Assembly: GCF_900188085.1 (NCBI RefSeq)
Contig: NZ_FZOU01000001.1
Span: 124,001 to 188,000, forward strand
Direction of reading: 5' to 3'
Length of the DNA stretch: 64,000 nt
Origin: Granulicella rosea
GTDB taxonomy: Bacteria; Acidobacteriota; Terriglobia; Terriglobales; Acidobacteriaceae
Shown: positions 8,091 to 17,220 of the stretch, piece by piece
Position numbering within the stretch: position 1 is the stretch's first letter
Layout: the number at the start of each line of letters is the position of its first letter
Notes under the pieces: model-generated
The model's input: the letters and a program-made list of their open reading frames with translations, nothing else
Told to the model about the DNA's origin: nothing
The model's database searches: none
Translations under genes and position numbers: made by a program

Positions 8091-11000
8091 TGGGCGGTAA
8101 AGCTCCTGGAGACGGAGGTCGCTGCTGCAAAGGTGGTGTTGCCGGACTGGTTGGCGGTGACGGTGACCGAACCGGTTCCGGTGACGGTGAGCAGGTTGCC
8201 GCTGATGCTGGCCGGTCCGCTGACGGTATAGGTGATGGGCAGGCCGGAGAGCGCGCGAGCGTAGAGCGGCACGGTCAAGCCGTTGGCGATGTTCGGCAAT
8301 GCGCCGAAGAGGATGGTCTGGGCGGCGTTGCCGTTGACCGTCGCAGTGCCGTTGACATAGGTGAAGCTGTAGTTGGTGGAGCTGAGCGTACCGGCTGCGA
8401 CCGTGACCGGGTAGGCGCCGGCGGGCGAGTTCGGCACGACGGTGGTGCTGACCGAGGCCGTGCCGCTGATCGCAGTGGACGCCGTGTCCCCGTTATAGAA
8501 GGCGCCGGTGATCGCATAGCTGAGCGCCGGGTTCGCGGTCTCGAACGCGCGGACGAAGCTCGAGCCGGTCACCGTGAGCGGCGCCTTCGTGAGCGAAACA
8601 CTGCCCGTGCCGGTGCTCGCGTTGTTGGTCGTGTCGCCGGAGTAGGCTGCCGAGAGCGTGTGATTGCCGGCGGAAAGCCCGGTGAGCGAGAAGCTCGCGA
8701 TGCCGCCGGCGAGCGTCTGCGTGATCTGGGTGGCGCCGTCCACCGTCAGAACCACGGAGCCGGTCGGAGTCACCGAGCCGGTGGCCGGGCTGACGGTTGC
8801 GCTGATGGAGACCGCCGAGCCGTAGGCCGGGCTGGCGGTATTGACCGAGAGGGTCGTGCTGGTCGTCGTGCCGTTCACGGTCAGGGTGTAGGCCGTGCCG
8901 GTGGTCGAGCCGTTGAAGTTCGAGTCGCCCGAGTAGCTCCACGTCAGGCTGTGAACGCCGATGGCAAGCGCACTGGAGGTGTAATAAGCCTCACCCGCGG
9001 CATCGAGCGACCCGGTCTGCAACACGGTCGCCTTGCCGCCGAAGGTATCGGTCAGGGTGTACGAGCCGGTGGGGACGGTGTAGCTGCCGTAGGTGACCGC
9101 GCCCAGGCCGGGGGTCTGCGGACGCATGAGCAGCGTCACGCTGGTTCCGGCGTTCACCGACAACGATGTGCCCGAGGGAACGAAGGCGTTCACCTGCGTG
9201 GCGAGCGCGGCGGTGGGGTTCCAGTTCGGCGTGGTGGAGCTTGAGACCGTCGTACCCAGAAAGTTCGTCGGGTAGTAGGCCTGCGCCTGCGCCTGCGTCA
9301 CACTGGTCCTCACGACATTGTTCGCCATGGGTGTGCCGGGCGACTGCGAGGTGGTTTCGCGCGTGCCGGTAACGCCGGAGCCGGTGCTGCCGCCGGAGCC
9401 CAGGTAGAGGACGCCGTTGGCATCCGCCGCACCGGTCGCCGGATCGGTGTACGCCAGGTCGTTGTACTCGCCGTAGGTGGAGGTGGGCAGGTTGTTGTCG
9501 CCGGAGAACTCGATGTAGCCGACGGCCGACACCTGGTCGACGTAGCTGTTCAGCATGATCCAGGTGGAGTAAGTGCCGTACGGGCGGCCGAAGTAGAGGC
9601 CGGTCATACCCGGCGCCTGCGAGGTGAACGTGTCGCCGTTCATCACGTAGCCGCTGAGGTAATCGCCGGTCGCGCCGGTGCGGACGGATTTGTTCTGCGC
9701 CTCGATGGTCTCGGTGCCGGAGGCGGTGGCGCCGTGGAAGGCGGTGTAGATGTTGCTATGGTCGAAGACCGCCGCCGCGTCGCCGAAGATATAGTCCACG
9801 TCGCCGGTGACCTTGCCGCGGAACCAGTACTGGCGGGCCGGGGTAGGCGCCCCCTGGCTGCCGGCGTAGATGGTGTCCTGCAGGCTGGCCGTGTAGACGT
9901 TGTTCATCACGGCCAGGTCGGAGGTGGTCCAGATCGCCAGCGCCTGCGAGGCGCACTCGAGGCCGCTGTTGTAGAGATCGCTGTAGGTGCGGGCCACGCC
10001 GGCGTTCGCGGTGCAGGCGCTGCCGCTCAGGTAGGTGGTCGTGGTGGTTGTGGTGTCGGTGTTCCAGGTGTTGATGAGCGAGAGATTCTCGCTGTAGAAG
10101 TTGTTCGGCGTGAGGGTGGAGGTGGAGATGGAGCTGTTGATGCCCTTCGCTACGATCAGAGTGGCCGAGCCCTCGTCGCCCGCGAAGACCGTGCTGCCGG
10201 AGGCGAGCTGCGCTCCGTTGGTGTTGGCCGAGGTGAACTCACCCGCGTAGCCGTTGCCCGTGCCCGGCGCGACGCTGAAGGCTCCGGCGTTCTTGGTCAG
10301 GATGACCTGGGTCGGGTCGCCGCCGAGGCCGCGCAGCGAGACGTTGGGCTGCACCACGGCGACGAAGCCGGTGTACGTGCCGGGTTTGATATAGACCGAG
10401 CCCCCGGTCGTGCCCAGCGCGTTCACCGCGGCCTGCACGGTGGTGTAGTTGCCGGTGCCGTCCGAGGCCACGAGCATCTGCGACGCGCCCACCGGAGCGG
10501 ACGTGTTGGCCTTGGTGACGGTGTAACTGGCGACCGAAGCGGTCGAACCCGTGTAGTCGACCGAGTCCGTCGGGTAGAAGGTCGCCGTCAGCGAGTAGCT
10601 GCCGATAGCGAGGTAGCTGGCGGAGTGAATCTCCGCGGCCGAGCCGCCCGAGGGCGTCGCCGTGTAGACCACGGCGCCGGGGACGCTGGTCGAGCCCGAG
10701 AAGCCGGAGGCGTTCAGGACGGATGTCCCGATGGCCGCGCTGAACGGCTGCGTCGTCGCGCCGGGGTTCCATGTGACGCTCGTCGTGGCCGGTGCGATGG
10801 AGAAGGTCGTGATCGGCGAGCTGGACCCGGCGATGCCCGACGACCCGCCGTAGGTCGCGGCGATGGTGTGCGAGGTGGCGATGAGCCCGGCGATCGGCAC
10901 GGTGGCGGTTGCGGTGGAGGCGGTCGCGGCGGTCAGCGGGTAGGCGACCGCCGTACCCCCGTCGATCGAGACCGAGACGTTGCCGGCGGGGGCGCCGGCG

Positions 11001-14000
11001 CTCTGGGTCAGGGTGACGGTGAAGGTCGTCTCGGTGCCGGTGGAATAGATCAGACCGGCGGTGTTGCCGGTGATGGCCGTGGTGGTGGTCGCGGTGCTGC
11101 CGTTCTTTGTGCCGCTGACGGTCAGTCCGCCGAGCGTGTTGGACGCCGGCAGCAGCGTGATCGCGTCGGTGACGACGCCGTTGCCCGAGGCCGTGGGGGC
11201 AAACTTGATCGAGACATTGCAGAGCGCGCCGCCCGCAAGCGCGGTCGAGGCGAGATTGCAGGTCGGCCCGGAGGTCGCGAGCGGCGTGGCGGGGGCAAGC
11301 GCCGAGAAGTTGCCGCCCGTATCGGTCTGGTTGAAGCCCGTGGCCGCGGTCGCGCCGGTGTTGAGGAAGACGCCGACGTAGGCGGTCGAAACATTCGTGC
11401 CGAAGTTATAGCTCTCCGCGTTGCGCGCTACCTGCGTGATGCCCGCAACCGTGCTGGAGGTGGTGTAGAGATTGCCCGCGCCGTCGACCGCGACGCCCGA
11501 GCCGGAGATGCCGGGGATGGTGTACTGGTAACCGCTGAGCGAGAGCGCCAAAATGTTGCCGCTGTCGGCCACGTAGACGTTCTCTCCCTGGTCGACCGCG
11601 ATGGCGGTGGGGGCGACGAGCGCGGTCGGAAAGGTAAGCCGGGGGCTGGCGATGGGCGAGCTGGTCGAGATCGCCAGACCGGAAGCGGGAATCTTCAGGA
11701 CCGAGGTTCCGTCGATGACGAGCAGGTTGCCGTAGTAGTCCTGCGTGATGGCGGTGGGCGAGCCGAGCGCGGTCTGGGTGAGCTGCTGTCCGACGTTCGC
11801 GGTCTGCGAGAAGCGGATGACCTGCTTGTTGGTGAGGTCGGCGATGTAGATGTTGCCGTTGGCGTCCACCGTCATGGGTCCGGAGCCGCCCTGCACGCTG
11901 GAGCCGTTGATCGGGATGAGCGGAATCGTCACCGTACCGGAGCTATACGTCCCGGTTGCGGCGTTGTAGCTGTACTTCGCAATGCTAACGCCGGAGGCAT
12001 TCGCCGCGTAGACGTTGCCCTGCGCATCGACCGCGATGTAGCTGGCCGGAGTCGCCGAGACGCTGGTGACGGTTGAGCCCGAGACCTTGCTGATGCCCTG
12101 CGTGCCGGTGACATAGGCGTTGCCAGCGCCGTCGAGCACCACGGCGGTGCTTCCGGTTGTGCCTGCGCCAAGCACCGAGGTCGATGGCGTGCCGGAGAGG
12201 TCGAAGACCAGCGCGCTGCCGGTGGCGAGCGAGGTAAGCTGGTTCGCCTTGGTGGTGGTCGTGCCGCCAACGGTGGTCGCGATAGCGACCGGCTCCGTCC
12301 GCTGGGCCAGGGCCTTCGGTGTATAGGTGACCGGCGTGAAGCAGTCGACCGTGCCGTCGGAGTTCGCCGCAGCGCAGGTGGTGGAGCCGAGGCTGAACTC
12401 CGCGCTCGCCGGCGCCGAGACCGCAACCGTCGAGGACGGCGAGGGCGCATGCACCACAAGGTTCGAGGTTAGCGAGCCGTTGACCGCGGCAGTGGGCAGA
12501 GCCGTGGCGGAGACGCGCCGGATCAGCTTGTTCGTCAAATCCTGGATGTACAGATTGCCGAGGTTATCGAGTCCAACCGAAAGCACGGAGTTCGCCGCGC
12601 CGAAGAGCGACTGCGCGATGGGGCAGCCGTCGCCGATGGAGGAGGAGTTGCACGAGGTCGCGGTGGTTCCGCCGCCCAGACGCCTCACATAGCCGGTGAA
12701 GATGTCGTAGAAGAGCACCTGCGCCTGGTCCCCGATGTAGACATTGCCCGCGGCATCGACGGCGATGCGCTGCGCCGATGCCTGCAGGGAGTACGACGTG
12801 CCGAGGTATGTGCCCGAAAGATTGGAGTTGTAGTACAGGAACGTGCCGCCGGTCGCGCCGCTTGCACCCAGGCCGTTGCCGATGAGCGCATAGGAGTAGC
12901 CAACCTGTGGAGCGAGAATGCCGTTCGCGGCAAGAGCAGCCTTGATCGCCGTGCCGCCCATGTAGACGGTGCGCAGACGGCCGAGGCCGTCGGCGAAGAG
13001 GAAGTCGCCGTCGTTGTCGACCGCGAGTCCGGCCACGGTCGTGGTGCTGCCGACCACGGTCTGGTAGTAGGGGCAGCCGTCGCCGCCGGCGTCCGTCTTG
13101 GCCGAGCAGGCCGTACCGCCGCCCGCCATCGGGTAGATATACCCCTGTGTCGGCGTCGCGTAGGAGCTGTTCAGCGCAAGCGCGGCATAGAGCGGGTTCG
13201 CCACGGCGACGCCGTTCACCGTAATGGACGGCGCGCCCAGCACGACGCGGATGCGGTTGTTCGAGTTGTCGGAGAAGTAGACATTCTCCCAGCGATCGCC
13301 CGCGGCCTGACGCGGCGCGTTGACCCCGACCGTGCAGGTGCCGCTGAACTGCGTTGCCAGCGTGCCGTCGCCCGCGGAGCCGACCGTGGCGCCGCTGACC
13401 GTGGTGCCGTAGCCGCTCGTGCTGGGCGTGCAGCCGGCGATGTTGCGCATGTAGTTCACGCGTGCCTGGGCGGCGGTGCAGAGCGGCGAAACGTTGTTGC
13501 AGACGAAGTGCAGCGCCTGGTCGCCGGTGACCGTGATGATCAGGTTGCCGTAGGGGTCCATGCCCAGGCCGCGACCGCCGTTGAAGCCGCCGGTGTTGTA
13601 AGCAGGGCAGCCATCGCCGACCTTGTCGGTGGCTGAGTAAACGGTCCCATAGACCGTGGACGAGGCGCCGCAACCGCCGGAGCCCGCGCCGGCGAAGATC
13701 GAGATGTTGCCCGTGCGCGCGTCGATGCGGCGGACAGCCTGCGGATTGGTCGTGTCGGCGATGACGTAGACGTTGCCCTGCGGGTCGACGACCATGCTGC
13801 GCTCGTTGCCCGCGAAGACGGCGTTCACCGCTGGGCATCCGTTGCCGAGCGTGTCGGTCGCGGTGAACTGCGCGTTCGTCGGGCAGGCGGCGCCCACCGT
13901 GCTCGCGGTGGGTGTGTTGCCGGCGATGGAGGTGACCGTGCTGGGCAATATCACCGGCGTCTGCGCGCTGGCCGACGGAACGACCGCCGGCGCGACGAGC

Positions 14001-14059
14001 AGAAGACCGAGAGCGAGCGCCAGAGCGGACCGGCAGGCGAGACGAACGGCAGGCAACAT
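8087..14059 (-). CDS. Giant secreted NHL / Ig-like / pectinesterase protein
   Basis: 1990 residues. A signal peptide (LALALGLLLVAPAVVPSASAQ) is followed by NHL-type propeller repeats over about 35-870 with many VDxxGNVYVAD-like units, an ASH/Ig-like stretch and Big_3-type Ig domains (about 985-1180). A complete pectinesterase (CE8) domain at about 1194-1610 follows, then two further Ig-like domains, an MBG-like domain (about 1815-1900) and a last Ig-like domain. Pectinesterase residues are present: Q in QDTIYAG (about 1393), D in GDVDYIFG (about 1420) and R in FGRPYGTY (about 1490), so the domain is probably active and removes methyl esters from pectin. No anchor or sorting tail is visible. 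It is coupled to the downstream lipoprotein. Confidence 0.9.
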   Translation of the reverse strand: MLPAVRLACRSALALALGLLLVAPAVVPSASAQTPVILPSTVTSIAGNTPTASTVGAACPTNAQFTATDTLGNGCPAVNAVFAGNERSMVVDPQGNVYVIADTTNPQAVRRIDARTGNISIFAGAGSGGCGASSTVYGTVYSATDKVGDGCPAYNTGGFNGGRGLGMDPYGNLIITVTGDQALHFVCNNVSPLCTAAQARVNYMRNIAGCTPSTSGYGTTVSGATVGSAGDGTLATQFSGTCTVGVNAPRQAAGDRWENVYFSDNSNNRIRVVLGAPSITVNGVAVANPLYAALALNSSYATPTQGYIYPMAGGGTACSAKTDAGGDGCPYYQTVVGSTTTVAGLAVDNDGDFLFADGLGRLRTVYMGGTAIKAALAANGILAPQVGYSYALIGNGLGASGATGGTFLYYNSNLSGTYLGTSYSLQASAQRIAVDAAGNVYIGDQAQVLFYDIFTGYVRRLGGGTTATSCNSSSIGDGCPIAQSLFGAANSVLSVGLDNLGNLYIQDLTNKLIRRVSATALPTAAVNGSLTSNLVVHAPSPSSTVAVSAPASAEFSLGSTTCAAANSDGTVDCFTPVTYTPKALAQRTEPVAIATTVGGTTTTKANQLTSLATGSALVFDLSGTPSTSVLGAGTTGSTAVVLDGAGNAYVTGTQGISKVSGSTVTSVSATPASYIAVDAQGNVYAANASGVSIAKYSYNAATGTYSSGTVTIPLIPINGSSVQGGSGPMTVDANGNIYIADLTNKQVIRFSQTANVGQQLTQTALGSPTAITQDYYGNLLVIDGTSVLKIPASGLAISTSSPIASPRLTFPTALVAPTAIAVDQGENVYVADSGNILALSLSGYQYTIPGISGSGVAVDGAGNLYTTSSTVAGITQVARNAESYNFGTNVSTAYVGVFLNTGATAATGFNQTDTGGNFSALAPATPLATSGPTCNLASTALAGGALCNVSIKFAPTASGNGVVTDAITLLPASNTLGGLTVSGTKNGSTATTTTAITGNTAGLIYSTGTETTFTVTLTQSAGAPAGNVSVSIDGGTAVAYPLTAATASTATATVPIAGLIATSHTIAATYGGSSGIAGSSSPITTFSIAPATTSVTWNPGATTQPFSAAIGTSVLNASGFSGSTSVPGAVVYTATPSGGSAAEIHSASYLAIGSYSLTATFYPTDSVDYTGSTASVASYTVTKANTSAPVGASQMLVASDGTGNYTTVQAAVNALGTTGGSVYIKPGTYTGFVAVVQPNVSLRGLGGDPTQVILTKNAGAFSVAPGTGNGYAGEFTSANTNGAQLASGSTVFAGDEGSATLIVAKGINSSISTSTLTPNNFYSENLSLINTWNTDTTTTTTTYLSGSACTANAGVARTYSDLYNSGLECASQALAIWTTSDLAVMNNVYTASLQDTIYAGSQGAPTPARQYWFRGKVTGDVDYIFGDAAAVFDHSNIYTAFHGATASGTETIEAQNKSVRTGATGDYLSGYVMNGDTFTSQAPGMTGLYFGRPYGTYSTWIMLNSYVDQVSAVGYIEFSGDNNLPTSTYGEYNDLAYTDPATGAADANGVLYLGSGGSTGSGVTGTRETTSQSPGTPMANNVVRTSVTQAQAQAYYPTNFLGTTVSSSTTPNWNPTAALATQVNAFVPSGTSLSVNAGTSVTLLMRPQTPGLGAVTYGSYTVPTGSYTLTDTFGGKATVLQTGSLDAAGEAYYTSSALAIGVHSLTWSYSGDSNFNGSTTGTAYTLTVNGTTTSTTLSVNTASPAYGSAVSISATVSPATGSVTPTGSVVLTVDGATQITQTLAGGIASFSLTGLSAGNHTLSAAYSGDTTNNASTGTGSVSLTKAPLTVTGSSFVRAFETANPALSYAITGAFYNGDTASTAISGTASVSTTVVPNSPAGAYPVTVAAGTLSSTNYSFTYVNGTATVNGNAAQTILFGALPNIANGLTVPLYARALSGLPITYTVSGPASISGNLLTVTGTGSVTVTANQSGNTTFAAATSVSRSFTAQ

Positions 14060-14123
14060 GAACAGTACCTCGGGAAACTGGACTCCAGTGCTTGAAGCGG
14101 AGCTGTGACAGGCACTCGAATGC

Positions 14124-14134
14124 TGGTCAGACCA
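14124..14134. promoter_or_regulatory. GntR/FadR-type operator palindrome
   Basis: TGGTC-A-GACCA is a perfect inverted repeat matching the TGGTNNNACCA pattern typical of FadR-subfamily GntR regulators. It lies 65 bases before the start of the giant pectinesterase gene and downstream of the proposed promoter, where a bound repressor would block transcription. About one match to the 8-position pattern is expected by chance in a window this size, so position is the main support. Confidence 0.3.
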
Positions 14135-14170
14135 CAGAGACCGGGAAAAGCAATTTTTTCGAGCACCGGC

Positions 14171-14200
14171 AAACTACCGCCCGCCACTCGAAGATGTCAA
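14171..14200 (-). promoter_or_regulatory. Candidate sigma-70 promoter of the giant pectinesterase gene
   Basis: On the minus strand TTGACA (14200-14195) is followed after 18 bases by TAGTTT (14176-14171), at the edge of the AT-rich tract. Transcription would begin near 14163, giving a leader of about 100 bases that contains the TGGTC-A-GACCA palindrome. The -10 hexamer is weak. Confidence 0.4.
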
Positions 14201-14560
14201 TCTAAAATTTTCTTTTTGTTTAATTTCTTTATTTTTCTGTCACTTAGGAAGACTTATCCGACTCTTGCGAGGTCTGCTTCTCTATTGAAGGAGGTGGCGT
14301 CGGCGCCCGGAAAGGTCCTATCCTCCGCCCTGATGGCTGAAGATGGGAAGGACCACCCGATGGTCAAACTTCCGGATCATCTGGCTCGCCGGGCGGACCA
14401 ACTCATGGTCCACGACGAATCTACCGGCGAAGAGTGTCGCTTCTGCGATAAGCGCGATCCGAATGCCGTGCGCGCCGCGCCATCGCAGGGGATGACGCCG
14501 CCACGGTTTCCGGAGAAGTTGATTGTAATGGGATGGGCGAGACGCCCGAAAGGAATTCAA

Positions 14561-14637
<77 letters not shown>

Positions 14638-14659
14638 ACGATATCTCTAGTCTAACGCA

Positions 14660-15202
14660 TCACAACCCGCGTGGGTGTACGTGAAACAGATGGAAGAGTA
14701 ACCAGCCGAGCAGAATTGCCGGAGCGAGCATCAGCGCGGTCAACACGATGCAGAGGCCGGCCAGGAAGAGCCAGCTTCCAACCGTGTGGCGGCGCGGGCT
14801 TTCGAGGCTGCCGGCCAGCAACGCATAGTTGCGGCGGTTCGCGCGCCAGTAGATGTCGAAGGCGTCGCCCAGCACCGGGATCGAGCCCACGGCGGTCTCG
14901 ATGCCAACGTTGACCACCATGCGCAGCACCGTGATATACGGCACGCCCCGCATCCACGCGGCAAGGATGATGATCGACGAGGCGAGCCCGCCGATCACGT
15001 CGCCGATGCCAGGGATAAACCCTGCGATTCCGTCGAGTCCGAAACGGATCGGCGTGCCGGGAATGCGGATGAAATCGTCGAGCAGATGCGAGAGCAGGTC
15101 GAGGTTTTCATCCTTCAGCAGGCCGCCGGTGCGGACGCGATCGCCGGTCCGGCTGGCGGTTTGGCGGGGCGAGAGAATCTCGGGTTTGGTGGTGATCGGC
15201 AT
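14660..15202 (-). CDS. DUF4112 domain membrane protein
   Basis: 180 residues from the ATG at 15202 (AGGGG upstream); an alternative ATG at 15235 would add 11 residues of unlikely sequence. The central segment RFGLDGIAGFIPGIGDVIGGL and GSIPVLGDAFDIYWRANRRN are the signature of the DUF4112 family, in which a glycine/proline-rich re-entrant pair resembles a pore or scaffold. A C-terminal hydrophobic hairpin (about 138-170) places it in the membrane. No function is established for the family. It lies between tRNA-Pro and tRNA-His, without an operon partner. Confidence 0.85.
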   Translation of the reverse strand: MPITTKPEILSPRQTASRTGDRVRTGGLLKDENLDLLSHLLDDFIRIPGTPIRFGLDGIAGFIPGIGDVIGGLASSIIILAAWMRGVPYITVLRMVVNVGIETAVGSIPVLGDAFDIYWRANRRNYALLAGSLESPRRHTVGSWLFLAGLCIVLTALMLAPAILLGWLLFHLFHVHPRGL

Positions 15203-15267
15203 TTTTGGCGCGCCCCTGCATTTAGGATGCCTCATTCGCCCATAGGTGGTATACTCAGAATCAATGT

Positions 15268-15343
15268 GGCGGCTATAGTTCAGTGGCAGAACGCCGCTCT
15301 GTGGCAGCGGATGTCGTGGGTTCGAAACCCACTAGCCGCCCCA
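15268..15343 (+). tRNA. tRNA-His(GTG)
   Basis: A 76-base gene with the extra G at position -1 opposite a C discriminator, the identity element of histidine tRNA. Acceptor GCGGCTA pairs with TAGCCGC, the anticodon loop CTGTGGC gives GTG, the T arm has GGGTTCGAAACCC, and CCA is encoded. Confidence 0.96.
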
Positions 15344-15383
15344 AACACCTCTTCTCTTCAGCAAAACCCTGCAAGGTCCGCGA

Positions 15384-16169
15384 ATGCCTGTCTCCAGTGC
15401 TGCGAAAAAGCCTGAACCGGCTTCCCTGCCTCCGGCGGCGCCGGACGGACTCTTCGCCGGAACCTCGGGCTGGGCGTATGCGACCTGGAAGCCGGGTTTC
15501 TACCCCGCGAACGTCTCCAGCAAAAAATTCCTGAGCTTCTACGCCTCGCAGATGAACTCGGTCGAGGTGAACTACACCTTCCGCGCGCTGCCGACGCCGA
15601 AGATGCTCGCCGAATGGCTGGCCGCGACCGGCGAGGGATTCCGCTTCAGCTTCAAGGCGCCGCAGCGCATCACGCACTTCAGCCGGCTGCGCGACTGCGA
15701 AGGCCAGGTGACGGACTTGCTCACCGCCCTGCAGCCCGTCGGCGATGCCGGACGCCTGGGGCCGCTGCTCTTTCAGCTTCCGCCTAACTTCAAGCTCGAC
15801 CTCGACCGGCTGCGCGGATTCCTGTCCATCTCCGCATTGAAAGAAAAGAAGATCGCCTTCGAGTTCCGCCACGAGAGCTGGTTCGCGCCCGAGGTCTTCG
15901 CCCTGATGACCGAGTTCGGCGCGGCGCTGTGCATCGCCGAGAGCGACGACCTGGCCAGCCCCGAGGTCCACACCGCGCCCGCGCATACCTGCTTCCGGCT
16001 GCGGCGCAATGGCGGATACACGGACGCGGAACTCGCCGAATTTGTCGCGAAGTTTGCCGACCTGACCGACGCTGGGCGTGAGGTCTACGCCTACTTCAAG
16101 CATGAGGACGAGCCGACCGGCGCGTTGAACGGCGCGGCTCTGCTGCGAATGGCGGTCGCCGCCGGATGA
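15384..16169 (+). CDS. DUF72 domain protein (YecE-like)
   Basis: 261 residues. GTSGWAYATWKPGFYP near the N-terminus, FYASQMNSVEVNYTFR, FSFKAPQRITH and FEFRHESWF are hallmarks of the DUF72/YecE family, a TIM-barrel fold of unknown biochemical role. CAAGG seven bases before the ATG supports the start. The stop overlaps the next start (ATGA), so it forms a coupled pair with the YheT-type hydrolase. A C-terminal YFKHEDEPTGALNA-like segment completes the family pattern, so the protein is full-length. Confidence 0.92.
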   Translation: MPVSSAAKKPEPASLPPAAPDGLFAGTSGWAYATWKPGFYPANVSSKKFLSFYASQMNSVEVNYTFRALPTPKMLAEWLAATGEGFRFSFKAPQRITHFSRLRDCEGQVTDLLTALQPVGDAGRLGPLLFQLPPNFKLDLDRLRGFLSISALKEKKIAFEFRHESWFAPEVFALMTEFGAALCIAESDDLASPEVHTAPAHTCFRLRRNGGYTDAELAEFVAKFADLTDAGREVYAYFKHEDEPTGALNGAALLRMAVAAG

Positions 16170-17179
16170 GCTTCGAGTTCAACCCAAAGCCTTACCTCTG
16201 CCGCCGCTACCTGACGAACGGCCACCTGCAGACGATCGTCGGCAACTTCCTGCCGCGCACCGACACGCTTCCGGCGCCGGAAGAACAACTGGTCGAAGTC
16301 TCGCCCGCGAGCGGCAGCCAGATCGCCAGCCAGGTGCGGTGCGTCTGCCACTGGCAGCCTGCCGGCGTGCGTGCGGAGCGGCCGACGGTGATCCTGCTGC
16401 ACGGCCTTGAAGGTTCGTCGGACTCGCAGTACATCGTCGGCAACGCGAACAAGCTGTGGAAGCGCGGCGCGAACGTCGTCCGGATGAACATGCGCAACTG
16501 CGGCGGGACCGAGGCGCTGACGCCGACGCTCTACCACTCCGGCCTGTCGGGCGACGTGCTGGCGGTGATGCGCTACTTCGTCGACCGGTACGGACTGCGG
16601 CAGGTCTCGCTGGTGGGTTATTCGATGGGCGGCAACCTCGTCCTGAAGCTGGCGGGCGACGTGGGCGAGGCCGCTCCGCCGGAGCTTCACCGCGTCGTCG
16701 GCGTCTCTCCCGCCGTCGACCTGGGGCCTTCGGCGACGCTGCTGCATGCGCCCGCCAACCGGCTCTACGAGTGGAAGTTCCTGCGTGCACTGCTGAAGCG
16801 GTATCGCCGCAAGACGGTCCTCTTCCCCCGTGCCTACGACGCCAACCGCGCCACCGGCATCAGCTCGCTGCGCGAGTTCGACGAGAAGATTACGGCGCTC
16901 TACTCCGGCTTCCGCGGCGCGGAGGACTACTACTACCGGGCCGCCGCAGCGCGCGTGCTCGACCGGATCGCCGTGCCGACGCTGATCCTGCACGCGCTCG
17001 ACGACCCCTTCGTGCTGATTACGCGGGAGAGCCGCGCGAAGATCGACGCCAACCCCAGCATCCACATGATCGAAACGGAGCACGGCGGCCATTGCGCGTT
17101 TCTCGCGCCACCCGATGCGGCCGCCGGAGACGACGGCTACTGGGCGGAGTCCACACTGGTGGACTTCGTGCTGGGCTAG
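16166..17179 (+). CDS. YheT-family alpha/beta hydrolase
   Basis: 337 residues. N-terminal YLTNGHLQTIVGNFLPR is typical of the YheT/UPF0017 esterase family. The nucleophile elbow GYSMGGN puts the serine at about 153, the acid is in HALDDPF (about 277) and the histidine in HGGHCAF (about 308); the oxyanion region is LLHGLEGSS. Family members hydrolyse short or medium esters, but the natural substrate is unknown. It starts inside the stop of the DUF72 gene, suggesting a shared transcript. No signal peptide; cytoplasmic. Confidence 0.92.
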   Translation: MSFEFNPKPYLCRRYLTNGHLQTIVGNFLPRTDTLPAPEEQLVEVSPASGSQIASQVRCVCHWQPAGVRAERPTVILLHGLEGSSDSQYIVGNANKLWKRGANVVRMNMRNCGGTEALTPTLYHSGLSGDVLAVMRYFVDRYGLRQVSLVGYSMGGNLVLKLAGDVGEAAPPELHRVVGVSPAVDLGPSATLLHAPANRLYEWKFLRALLKRYRRKTVLFPRAYDANRATGISSLREFDEKITALYSGFRGAEDYYYRAAAARVLDRIAVPTLILHALDDPFVLITRESRAKIDANPSIHMIETEHGGHCAFLAPPDAAAGDDGYWAESTLVDFVLG

Positions 17180-17220
17180 CACGGCGCTGAAATCGGCCAG
17201 CGGTCTGAGATAATAACCGG

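Larger units (their letters stand above)
14060..14560. other. Intergenic region upstream of the giant pectinesterase gene
   Basis: About 500 bases without a convincing gene. The part 14195-14265 is strikingly AT-rich for this genome (long A/T runs around 14200-14240) and is the likely promoter zone of the minus-strand giant gene. The rest, 14270-14560, is of ordinary composition; an open frame crosses it on the plus strand, but it continues through the tRNA-Pro gene and is not believable as a whole. Confidence 0.6.

Noticed and set aside
9734-12076. 780-codon plus-strand open frame
   Set aside because: Antisense to the giant NHL/pectinesterase gene; composition and lack of domains mark it as a shadow.
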